A stretch of 64,000 nt of DNA, taken from NCBI RefSeq assembly GCF_902459465.1, contig NC_047066.1:20401047-20465046 (forward strand), given 5' to 3'. Source of the stretch: Asterias rubens (taxonomy: Eukaryota > Echinodermata > Asteroidea > Forcipulatida > Asteriidae). The notes under the pieces were generated by a model, which saw only the letters and a program-made list of their open reading frames with translations, was not told the origin of the DNA and searched no databases. Within the stretch, counting starts at the first letter, position 1. The number at the start of each line of letters is the position of its first letter. Below are positions 43,616 through 56,200 of this stretch, piece after piece. A program made the translations under genes and the position numbers.

Positions 43616-46600
43616 CACACCCAGTTTATGAAAGACTTGTGAGGGCTGTGCTCTTCAGTAGTGTGTCTGCCTCATTGTTTACCAGGGAAATGACTCTGTT
43701 TTAGTCTCTGTATGCGGAGACCAATTAATTTGTAGATAAGTCTTGGACACAATGTGTGTGAACCAACTACATGTAATAGTTTTAAGCTATAGCTTTTGTA
43801 CAATTGTGACATGGATATCAGTGCGCAAAGTTATCTACCACAGAATGGAGAGCACCCTCAATTATCATGAGCCGAATGGATAATGCTGTTGAGTTGGGTG
43901 AGTGTTTTCGAGATTGATCTTGTGTTGATCACAGACCCATAATTTTTGTTTTCTCAGAAAAAAAGTATCCAGTACTTAAAACACATCGGTGTAAGGGTAG
44001 AAAATATGCTATTTGTTCACGATGCAAAAGTTTACATTTTTATGCAAACAATCTTAACTCCAACTTTCAATTTTATTTTTATTGTAAATTATCCGGATCC
44101 GGATACCTTTGGGGTCGGTTTGACCTGGAATTCACTTTTGGGTCAGCCTGACTACAGTGTAAATCCATTGTTCTTTGAATTGCGAGTATGCTCAAACCTA
44201 CATAAACAATGGAAATTACCGCAGACTTCTTCCAAAGAAGTCGGTTCAGGGTTATCGATTCTGAGCTAGACATGTTGTGCTTTGTTCAAATATTATTTTG
44301 GAAGCTCCTTGTCTTGGAATTGTTGGATGGAAATCAGAGGTACATTTTACCGGTTGATCTATGCATGTCTGAATTGTGTTCTGGATCGATGCTGCATGTG
44401 ATAAGATTCCCAAGTGCTTTGTGTCCCCCAAAGGGTAGTTATGTCATTCTTAGTGCAATGAATACAAAATAAGTCTGTAAATTTTATTTTATTTTATTTT
44501 ATTTGAATAACTGGAAAAATAATATACGAAATAAATAATTATTGTAATAAGGTTGTTGAGCAATTAACAACTTTGAATGAGAGAGGCAATTGATGTTAAC
44601 ATAATACTGGGAGAAATATTATTAGTAATTAAAGTACCTCCTGATGAGAGTTTAACATTGTTGGTCACAATTTCATCAAGGTTTTGACGAGAGAGGGCAG
44701 TTTAATCTTTAACAGACATAATTGAACGTAAACAACGAACTATTTGTTCGTACAACAGATTATAGAAATTCGTTAGAACGAAACTAACGAAATTCGTAAA
44801 ATCAAATTACCAAATTCGTTAGAACAGTAATATTGTAATAACAAAGTCCGGTCTCGTTGAAAACGTGGCACGATGGTGCTTTCTTAGGTTTACAGTGTAC
44901 ATGCTTAACGGTGGCAATACACACCAAAATATTAAGTAGTATTTTTACGGCTTAATAATTATGCTCACTTTTTCTTGGATAGAATATTATTTTAGCAAAT
45001 CAATGCACTAAGTCTTTATTTTTTTAAGAACATGATAATATTATTGTATTGATATTATCGGATTTAACGATTAGTTTTAATTTTGTTAAAATAGAGACGT
45101 ATGTATACCAGTTGCCGTTCGAGTTTTTATAATTTTTTTGTTCAGTTCAGTGCTGCGATCCAATACGATTGCAGGGGTTGTACATCATTAACTGTTAATA
45201 AAAGAGTAAAATTAAAGTATTTTTTGGTGTAAGCCTATGTTTTGGGAGTTTTTGCGTGTGGTCTGTAGGATGTTTGAATTGTTTTTCTGGTGCATTGTTT
45301 TACGAGAAAACATCTATATATAGTGAAAATACATGGACAATTTCCGTATCCTGCCGCCATTTTTTTCATTGGCTCTAAAATAAACTAGCAATTTAACTCG
45401 GATGATTATCCCTGATTCCAATATCGTTTTAGACCCGTTGAGGTTTGGTAGGTGGTGGATTGATGATACAGGCTACGGTCAAGAGTATGGCGAGGAAGCT
45501 AGTAGGGCGGCAGTTATTTTGTTTTTCGACTTCTTTTGTTTTCTTAGGACAAATCTATGATGGCCCTACAGTTAGTGAGCGGTCATGACATACACCGTCG
45601 TGTACCAATAATGCCAATTGTTATGCTTTCGTCATCAAAGGAAATACATTCCTAACCTATTCTTCAAATAAAAGTGATGTTAATGCAATATAATTGTACA
45701 TTCGACAGTTATCTATAGGAAAGGGAAAATCTGGGAGAAGAATGTTGTCTACCCCCTTCCTCCTACCAAGCCTTTTGCCCTGAATGTAAAGTGATCTTTT
45801 TTTAGCTGGCGTTGGATGACTCTTTATAGTTTAACCCCAATCATCTCGTTTGCCACTGGCTCTTTAGGAAGCATAATTAACCCGTAGGGCCTTCCCAAAT
45901 CCGGTAATGGGCGTCCGTCTCAAGTAACCTCCCAAGATATGACCAACAAAGTGATGTTTTGATGTTGGCTGGTTGTTACAATGCAGTCATCCATGCTAGG
46001 CCCTCCTCGATTACCATAAACACAAGTAGTCAGACATAAGGCCACGAAGATCCATTACCCCTCAGCGGTTCTATACCCATATTGTTTTCATTGTATTATG
46101 GTTGCTAAGATGTTGGTTTACGTAGGATTAAACTGGTGGCACAAGGGGATTGATTTGCCCAGTAGTCCAGAGTGTACAGAAGTCCTACGCTGAAATACCG
46201 TTTCTCCTGAGAAACTTCTCGACGTTTTGATCAGTTCATCTTCATGCAGGATTTCGTAGAATACTCAGTTACACCTGGTGGATTTGTGATCGAAGTACAC
46301 CCTATGGTTTATTTGCTTGAGAGTAAAGATAACTGACTCTATCACTCTGAGAAACGACCTCCCTCTAACCCTCTAACCATGGAGGAAGTTGCAGTTGAAC
46401 TTGGATGTATACGCGTGCCTTGCAAGAAACAAGATCAGTGTTAATCAAGCGTTATCCAAACCAGGAGGGGCTAATGAATGCTGTCTGAATCTGAAGAAGA
46501 CTTCTTGTTGATGACCCAGCTTAGGACGTGATCTCAGATAATAATCATGTGGATTCATAAGTTTAGCCTGTTTTGCTGATTCGATGCTGATGACAGTTGC

Positions 46601-46866
46601 TCCAGAGCAAACGCTAATCCTTCTGGAAATATCACAACGCAAACAACTTTAACTTTTGGCATAATCTCTCTCACGCAGTGACTAGATAAATTATTAACAG
46701 AAAAGAAAATCAGTGATTCTCATGAATACCAATACTATAAAATAGACACAGAGTGGTGGGCACTGTTTCACCTTTCACTTCTTAGTTGTAAGGAACAATG
46801 GAGATCTTGTGAGTGAGACTAAATATTTGTATTGATTGAAAAATATTTGAGCATCAATCTATAGCC
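43616..46866. other. Intergenic region between MMP and gene 3
   Basis: It covers the 3' UTR of the metalloproteinase and the upstream region of gene 3. A first AATAAA polyadenylation-signal match is at about 44530. A five-unit ATTTT microsatellite lies at 44479-44505, and an inverted repeat AATTCGTTAG / CTAACGAAATT at about 44767-44794. A 21-codon ATG frame near 46379 has no context supporting it. No gene is recognised. Confidence 0.55.
44479..44505 (+). repeat. (ATTTT)n microsatellite
   Basis: Five near-perfect ATTTT units in the region downstream of the metalloproteinase. Confidence 0.8.
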
Positions 46867-47241
46867 ATGGCCGCTGTATCTCTCTACCCACCTCGTCGAG
46901 TGGGGGAGTACATGTACAATGTCGACACCATGCGATTCGTCACTCCATGGCGTCACATCAGGCCCTGGACCACGCCCTACTCCGCCCGCCGACGTGACCC
47001 AGAGGGGCGTACAATCTCCACAAGGTCTACCCTCCGACTGCCAGTCGCTAGGGTGAAATATAGACTTCCTCGGGACACCAAGAGTAACGTAGTTGGGGTG
47101 GTTGTGTCCAGGCACGGCTGGCCCGGTGCTGCTGCTCAAAAACGCCCGCTAGATGTTGCCGATACATTCACGCTCTTCGACAACGTCCAAGTGAGATTCG
47201 ACACTTGCGGATGGTACACTTACATAAAACCTAAATCAGCT
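46867..47241 (+). CDS. Gene 3 exon 1: N-terminus
   Basis: 125 codons from ATG in GCCATGG. It opens MAAVSLYPPRRVGEYMYNVD and continues through TPWRHIRPWTTPYSARRRD, TSRSTLRLPVARV-like basic sequence, and VADTFTLFDNVQVRFDTCGW to YIKPKSA. It is GC-rich compared with flanking DNA and ends in phase 0 at GCT|GTAAGT. The open frame runs 42 codons past the donor into the intron, which is unlikely to be used. Function unknown. Confidence 0.82.
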
Positions 47242-50200
47242 GTAAGTATGATTATAGTTTGTGTTTTATATGGATCAATATCAATAGTTTGTTCGTTCGT
47301 TTATCTGTTTGTTTGTTTGTTTTTTTTGTCTCGTTTGGTCTTAACTTTTTCACCAGATTTAGTATAGGTCCAAGGAAAGGGTTTCCAAAAGTTTACATAG
47401 CCCTACTTTTTAAACATTCATTTTAAAATAGTAATGAACAAGAGGAAAGCCGCTCGAATTTTCTATATTATTTTAACAGAAAAACCGAAGAGATTTCAAT
47501 TACTGTTCAAATTGTACGACTTCAAAGATTTTGAATTCTTTTGATGATGTGTGTGAACATACATCGCAAACTAATTGCACTTGCATAACACCTGTCCAAT
47601 TACTTTGTCCTCCGATCTTTCCAGAAAACATGCAATGAATAGTTTTTCAAAATGTTAATTTGATGTTCAAGCAAGCAGGGGGTTATGGTTTCACTATCTG
47701 GAATTTCGTGTTATTGTCTCTAAAAATAAGTTGTTTTTTAACCAGGCTCAAGGGCATGCAGCGTAGGTGGAAAACAATCAACGCTGATTTGTCAACCCAA
47801 TGCCTGTAGGGCTCTACATCATTATTGTTTAAACAATGTTCAGAATAGTTCAATCGAAGGCAATTAATAAAAGTATCGCGGACTCGGGGGGGGGGGGGGG
47901 TGTTAATTAAACTTTATAATACTGTGCCTTCAAAGATAAGTTGACAATAATATCACAGTTGAGTGAGGGTTTTTTGATCGATATAACCTTCTGCATGCCC
48001 TGGGTCATTTTGGTAGCTATTTCTCTTTCACTGTTTTGATGAGAATAATTCTGAACAATTCTTTGTGATGCTTTTGAATTGAATAAAGACAAAGCTTTCA
48101 TTGAGTTTTGTGGCTTCTAAAAGTTGTAACAATATGAAAAGAAACAATTAATTGAAAACCGTAAACAATATGGAATTGTTATTCAGTTTATTTTTACGAT
48201 GCTTCAATCTTTTAAATGGCAGCATTGAAGCTTCCAGACCTTGCTCTTTCGCATTTTTTTGGTGATTCTTAACTTCTATCAACGAAGTCCTTGTTAAAAA
48301 AATTATTATTTTGTAGTTATTAATAAAAGGTAGGCCCTATTATCGTATGCATTTCGCAAATTAACTGTAGTCCTCTCAGTACGTTGAGTGCTCCCCTTCT
48401 TCAGACGGCACCAACATCGGAGCGTGCAAAATCACCGTAACGCCCTACACCTTTTTCGTTGATTCTCATCGTTTAAACTCTTAATTAATTAGCAGCGCTA
48501 GATGTTGAGTGTCAATACCATGATACCATTAATATAACAGATCCTTTCATATTATGCAACCTCCTAACCAAATCATGAAATCTACCCGAGGCTGGATCGG
48601 GCCATGCGGAGGAAGGAAACACATCTTGTGTCCGTGCGAAGGTGTGTCCGCAAAGGCCCTAGGCCTCATACTCAGCGGCTTGGCAAGCAGTAGTTTTTCC
48701 TAATAATTATTAATGTTGGCAAACAGTTGAAAATATCCTAATTTATTTAATGATGCGCTATCATCTTACTGTACACCACGATTCCCAACACGAAGTGGAT
48801 CATAAAGTTTCCAATCCACCACACTGACAAAGTTAAGCCTCCTGTGTCCATGGTGACAGTAAACAACTGGTAACAATAAACCGATAGGTGGCGCTGTACT
48901 GACCACCACTGACTGATTAGACAGCGCACACCTAGTCGTCTCTATGCGGTAATTCAATATTGACACAGTGATCACGGATCCGTGCACTGATCAAATAACA
49001 CAACGTGTAAAGAATAGTTCGAATGGCACACATAACACATTACGAGGGGATGTTTATGTTCTAAACAAGGCAACAAGGGACAAGTGTAGTCTAGTTCTAT
49101 TTTAGTAAGATTAGAACAATGGTGGTACTGTTCATCGACTAAATGACTCAACTCTGAACTGGAAAATGATGGTTAAAAGCTGCTATCAGGGGGTCCTCAA
49201 TAATTGTTTTCACTGGGCCGGGACAGAGAGTGATACAACAACCTGATCGACGCGGTGTCCGCGCTCTGCCTAGGCACCCACTGCACTGGTCAACGTCCCA
49301 CGGCCTGCTTCTTCAACGACAACCGATCATCAACCAACCGACCTCAACAGCAAATCACAATAATGACAAACATCAGCAAAGGCATATCAACGAGAGTTAA
49401 ACTTGTAGATTCCGGTTGTACAACCTAGCTTTCTAAAAAAGTAAGTATTGCGTTTTATTTCCAACGTTTCGTAACTGTTTTTGTGCAATGGTACTGCGAG
49501 TGCGATCGATGACACAAGATTAATAGATATATAAACTGGTTTTATATTGAAGTGTGTCATTATTATTTGCCATGACAAGCATATCACTCAGGAAGTAGCT
49601 TTTTTATAGGGCCTATACTATCAATAACTATAAATGAATATAAAAACTTCGATCTTTTGTTGACGAATACACTTTTTGTGTTGTAAAATTATGTGAATTA
49701 CAATACTATAAACATGACTACATGTAACTAGACTAATGTAACTGAGGCAGTAACATTACATGTATCATAATAGATAGGGTTTAATCAAGTGAAAAAGTCT
49801 TCATTCAACTTATTCTAACTTGAGTCAAGGTACCTATACATTTGTATAACAATACTTGTGAAGTTTCAAAATAAGAAACCCCAAGATCGAATGGGAATGC
49901 CATGGAGTTTCTAGTGGGATTTGGTCAAATAAGTCAAGCAAGTCTTTCTTTTTGTAATCTTAGCTCATTCATTTTGCAGGGAGTCCAAGTTACTCTACAA
50001 AGGAAATTAAAGCTAAATGTGTAGGCCTAAACAATTTTATCTATTTCTTTTCTTTCAGATATTTTCCTGTAAAATACGCCTCTTTTGAACTATCAAGAAA
50101 TCTGCCAGACTTGAGACACATTCTGCTGACTTTCTCAACCACCAAAGAGGGTGAATTTTTACCAAGTGCAATCATGCTGGATCCCACACTGCCGTGGTTA

Positions 50201-53200
50201 GCCGTTGGCTACAAGAACTTCAAGCAGGAAGACTTCTGCCAACGACAGATCAAAGATGAGATGAGCAAATACAGGATAGACACTACTACAGATGTCCTCC
50301 GATCAACAACTCCCCAAGGTCAACAACGACGTCGGGTTAAGAGTGCAACTCACGCAAGATTTATCCCTCGGTGCGGAAGCAACTGGCCTGCATACACCTC
50401 TTCACCAGCGAGACCAAATAGTGCCCAGTCTTACCATCATAAAACAACTTTTACAGATCAGATTGCGGAGCGGGCTCCTTCGCGACAACGACGCCCTCGC
50501 AGTGCATTTGTGACACATAAGCCATCGCTTGCGCAGAACCGCAGCATCAGCATGGTGGAGCGAGAGCATCATGAAGAGAAGATGATAAGATTGTTTGTGG
50601 ATGACAGAGACAAGAAGTGTGCATTTTGTCCGGTGGAGTGCCGGCCAAAGTCAAGTAGCTCTAACAGGCCTACCTCTTCAACTGGTCTGGTTGCAGCCCA
50701 ACTACCTACACATTATGATAGATACGTGTACAGCACAAGACCAAGAACAGCACCAGCCACGGTATGGGTGCTGCTAAAATTAGGGGTTTAGTCTGGATTT
50801 TTCAAGATGGTGCCTCATTTTGCCATTATGATGCAAGTTTCATGAAAATTTGCGCTAGATCTGTCTTATAATGTAGAGGTCCTACTGAACCACAAATAGG
50901 TCTAGTATAAAACCTACCTTTCTTCCTTTTCATCATACTTCTTTACCTATTTTTTTTTGGAGGATGATTGCTGGGCTATGTTAAAAATGCATCTGTAGTT
51001 TGGGGAATCATCATGAGGCTAAAGCAACTTGACACCAGCCAGTGGTCCAGTGCTTATTCCGGGCCCTGCCCAGTGCACACACTAATCATGACACACAATC
51101 ATGACAATTTGTAAAAATGAGTACAATTTATTGTCTTTCCACAAGTTCAGCTTAAGTGCCAGTTAGTAATATCTTTATATCCTAACTGTCAGTGTTTGAA
51201 AAGCAAAAGACTGCATCATCGACTTTGTTTAATGTTTTTCATTGAATATTTTAAAAGTGTTTGTTTTTACACTCGAGTTGTTCCGAAATCCCCCACTTTG
51301 ATTTGGCGGTTTCAAGTGTTGTTTTCAGGATCACTGCCAATGAGTGTTTTGATGTACTTGTTTTGTCGGCCAGGTGTCGTGTTCCTACCTCATGGGTAGA
51401 CCATACAAAACAAACAAACAAAAAACCCAACCCTTGTTAGACTTTCCCATAACATGAGTCTCTGGTTCAGACTCTGTGGTCATATTACAAACTGTAGAGT
51501 TTAATAACAGCTTTTATTTCAATTAACAAAATTCTGAGTGTTGACACTGTCTGGGTGCTTTGAAAAAACACAGGCTGCCCCCCCCCCCCCCCCCCCCGCC
51601 CCCGCCCACAAGGAATGTTGTTAGTTGTCTGTCAAGTTTTCTTCTCGGTAGAGACTTTGCGAACATCAATCAAGGGTTTTATCAAGTTTGTTATTATTAT
51701 GGTTAGATGTATAGTTTCTTATGTCTAGTACGTTGTCTAGTATGTTGAATGAAATTTGTTGAAAAAAAACATTCCTCAAAATTGGACAATGTTTTATTTC
51801 CATTCACTTGAATGGGATGGTTTGTAATCCTGCAAGATGCTTACAACAAAATGAGGGGAAAAGATACTTTTTTTGTGGCCCTTTTCAAGCTTGGCCTTAG
51901 GCTCCATCGGCCTGTTTGAAGCTTTGTTCTAAAGAGCACACATTTTCAAAACATAAGATAATATTGGAGGATTGATGCCAAATGAAAATGGATGGCCCTG
52001 AGCAATAGCCCATATCTGGCCATTGGGGCAGAGAGCAAGGACCGACTCCCGGGTGGTACGCCCCGGCGAGTAGAAGGGCCACGCTGTTGTGTGTGTTAAG
52101 CGCCTGCTGTGGGCGAGCGCAGCGAAACTGCCTTCATAGGCTATCTGACAAGATAACTTCATGACGCTCAATGTGAAATACATGCTTTTGAGCCTTGATA
52201 CTGTGCCCTTAACTTACCTTTCAGTATATCATTTGATTACTTTTTCTCTTGCTTTCCAACTGTCAACGATAAATTAACCTACATTCCCACAGTCTCAACT
52301 TTCAACTTTCTGTCAACCTTTGAAATTTAAAACCGTTGTTTTTTCCTTTAATTTCCAGAGGCGGGAGTTTCTACAGTTACCAAGAAAAAATAATGTAAGT
52401 TGTTTAACCTTTGTTTTATTGCTGGGTCGTGTTCTTGTAGATATGGTACGTAGTCAGGAAAGCTTTTCAATATCCTAAGAGAGGTTTGTAAGAACTACAT
52501 GTAGAGCAGCTTCCTCCATCCTAACAATAAAGAAAAGAAATTGATTGTATAACACTCCTGGCTAAATTACCCGAGGTACCAGATTGCTAGGACTGGCCAA
52601 ATTATAACAGGAATCTTGTTATTAGAGGACATAAAACAATTGAGATTTTGGACTTCAGAAATCTGTATAACAAAACTTAATAGTATGTAAGGGTACATTG
52701 TATTGTATACAGTGCTAATATCAGCATTCTTGCAGAGGGGTGAAACCAAAGTGTAATGCAAAGTATTTCTTCTGAATTTCCCGATACCATGGATGACAGT
52801 GCTAGGTTTCTGGCATCCTCAGTAGTCTGATTATTTGATCACATCATCACATTATCAACGCGTCCAAGCACCACAACAATAAGATTAAATACAGTGTTTG
52901 TAGTAAAGCTTCCCTCTGTGTTGCATAAGACTTTGGACTCCGGAAGTTTGCTCGACTCCCACAGGGTAATGTATAACCTGCTTCATACACACTCAATGCC
53001 TAATTCTGCAGTTTTCAAGGACCATTGTGGATTAGATCAAGTGTAGTGCCTATCAAATAGCATCTTGTAGCCACGGTAACCATTGAAGAGTGTGTAAACT
53101 GTTTTTCAAGTAGAATCACTTACAGACACTGGGAAAAGCGAAAGAAATAAACTTGCTACTAGTCTTTCAAAGCTTTATATTGGACCATATCATGATTGGT

Positions 53201-56200
53201 TATTGGAAGTTTTTCAAGTATTCTGATTTAATGTTTTTTGATGTTTTTTTTAACTAAATAGATGTTAATTTGCATCCGGGATAAAGAATATTCATTTGAA
53301 CTCCTTGTACATATTATGTATAATGCAGAGCCCGCGGGTTTTCTTAGAAAAACCCAATATACACAGCAAGCTGAAAAAATTAAATATTCAGAGCTTGTGA
53401 TTTGTAGAGAAATCCTGTACTTTACATCCTGTGTGCTTCAAAAAGCTTCATGTACTACAAAAGCTACTACATATTGATGGTATTTAATAGTCTGATTTCT
53501 AACAAAGTAAGGATGTCTAAATGAATTTGCCAACATTTTTTTAAATACAGATAAGACGTGGTCAAGTACCTCACTACACCAACTTTGTGAAGAGGGTAGA
53601 GCTTGGTGTGAAGGACGGTTCCCCTTCCCCACCTCCAAGAAGGCGAATAGCCTTTGAGGACGAGCCCATCAAGCCCCGGTCACCTACCCCTGTGGAGTCT
53701 TCACATGGAGATGTTGAGGAGGAAGAGATGGTGCCGTTTGTTGGGAATGAGGAGGAGGAGGAGTTTGGTGAGTAGGCGTGTTGTGGTAAATCAAAATAAA
53801 TTCCAAACGCCCCAACCCTCAAACAAACATCCCAGCAAACATGCCAACAGTAAAAGAAATTCTTCATTCAAGCAGAGTATAATGTTTGAAACGTCTAGAC
53901 CACACCGGCTCTTCTCAGCCAACACTCTTACAAAAGTGATTTACACATTGGTTGTACCCGCAAGTTTACTATATAGGTTCTTCCTATTTATCCACACTAT
54001 GCAAGGCTTTTATAACAATACTTAGTAAAAAATAAATTAAATAAATAACATTTAATAATGTAACAACAAGACAAAACAATACTCACATTCCAGTGACTTT
54101 GCAGAATCAGACGTGAAATAAAACTCTTTCTGTGACTTGTAGCCATTCCAGACCTGGTAGTTTACTGTAACAGCATGCTGTGATTTTTATAGGAGGATGA
54201 CTGACTCTGTTACTGTTTGCTGCTTAGGCACAGCTGATGAGGTTTAGCTAACGTACATTGTACGCTAAATGGTTGAGCGAAGTCACTTGGTACAGGATAC
54301 TATTTTGAAATAAGAGAAATAAACTTTCACGATGTTTCCACTTACCCAATTACTTACCCAACAGGATTTGAGTCTTTCTTTTTGCTGTGTATTTTCTTCT
54401 CAGATGATGTATCAATCCATATTCCGTCACCCACCGACCATCTTCTGGTACCAGAATCAATTCAATCTGAAGAACCGTCCACTGATGAAATTCAAGAGGC
54501 GTGGACTGAACCTAAAGCTCCAGTAAGTACCTGTTAACTTCGGCATTTTATACAAATTTTCTCAATTCTCAATTCTAAACTTTGCTTTCCTTCAATTATA
54601 AAACTCATTACAATGGAATATCTGTTTAAAAACTATACTAATAGAAATGAAACTTCAAAGCTTTCTAGTTTGAACTTTTAGTAATCAGCATAAATAATTT
54701 TGCAACTTTGATGCTATGTGAGGTCTTGCGAACCTTTTGATTAATTTTAAGTGCAGTTACGTATACTGATAATTTAACCTCCATAAATCATTTACTGTTT
54801 ACAGACCCCCTCCCCTGCAATATCTGGGAGAAGCAGCCCCGTCCCTATTGTTGATGAGACTCCTGAGCAGCCTAGCCCACCCCCAAGGGAACCAACTCCT
54901 CCCCCTCGTGAACCAACACCACCCCCTCGAGAACCCACTCCACCCCCAAGAGAACCAACCCCACCTCCACGGGAACCCACCCCACCTCCACGGGTACCCA
55001 CTCCACCCCCAAGGGATCCTACACCACCACCAAGGGAGCCCACTCCACCCCCAGAACCCAAGCCAAAGAAGGAGGTTAGGATTCTGGAGACGCCCATTCT
55101 CCCTCCTGCCAAACCCAAGACTGTTCCTCAGCCCACACCCAAGTCGTGTCTGGTGAAGAAGACAGAGGTACCCAAAGAGCCTGAACCTAAGGTTAGTATT
55201 TAAAGTTAGTGCTTCCCTGGCTGATTCCCTGAAGTCGCCCTTGGTTCTACTTCTGCACTGTGTTGCCAATCACCGTAGACCTGTGTGTAGTTGCATTTTC
55301 ATGTGTCCATATCATTTGCGTGCTGAAAGGTCAAAAAAACAGTGTGGCAGCTGCCTAATAGACTATCAAATTCCATACCAAACAACATAAGTTTAAATTT
55401 AACAATTCTGTGGAACGAAAAACATGAGTTGATTACACTTTTTATCTTGTTAAATAAAAACAAACTTTTTAATAGCGAGCAAGTCAGACAGAAAACTAAA
55501 AATCCAAACTGCATTGTTATGCATTATGCTACCACTTTGTCCATTATAATTGCACTCAACCGACACATTGAATTCTACTTACCAAGCCATGTGTTCATCA
55601 AGGTCTTGCCGTTCCTGAGTTAGTGGCTGCGGCTGTACTTAAAAACAGAGGCTGCCCCTCATCAGCATTAGCTGCAGCCACAAAGTGCCACAAACATTTG
55701 TAATGGTTGCAACACAACTTTTTTGTAGCTCGAGCCTCAAGTAGTCCCCACTCCTGAGGTAACCCCGGTGGAGGAGGAGAAACCTGAAGAGGTTGAGGTA
55801 GCAGTGGAGGAGATTGAAGAGGAGCCTCAAGAGAATGATAAGAGCAAAGAGGAGAAACAGCCTGTGGAAACAAGGTATGAAAATGCAGTGAAATCTTTTA
55901 GCAGTTTTACAGTAGATTTTATTAGCAACCATTTAATCCATAGCAATGGGAGAATTTCGATTCTTTATGTAGCTCTGAACAAGCTTATAGTTTCAGTGAA
56001 GAATAGATTAACCTGGCAAGTTCAAACCTAGTGTCTCCAATGTCTCCGATTTGTTTGAAAATAAATACACATGTACAATAGTGTCATAAAACTGGTTTGT
56101 AAAAATCTCGCCATCATTTCAGGAGTCGATTTCACAAAGAGTTAGGACTGGTCCTAATTTTGGACCAGTCCTAGGAGATATACAAAATGCATGGATAGTC

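Noticed and set aside
46379..46443. 21-codon ATG frame upstream of gene 3
   Set aside because: Too short, and there is no donor in phase with exon 1 and no similarity that would support an upstream coding exon.
48380..48436. Candidate exon YVECSPSSDGTNIGACKIT for gene 3
   Set aside because: It is in phase with exon 1 and has an acceptor-like CTCTCAG, but it ends in phase 0 and cannot join the exon at 50059, and its donor GTAACG is weak. The 32-nt segment at 49409 fits better.
54792..55269. Glycine-rich and tryptophan-rich minus-strand frames opposite gene 3 exon 7
   Set aside because: They are shadows of the PPPREPT minisatellite on the complementary strand and have no independent splice or start support.
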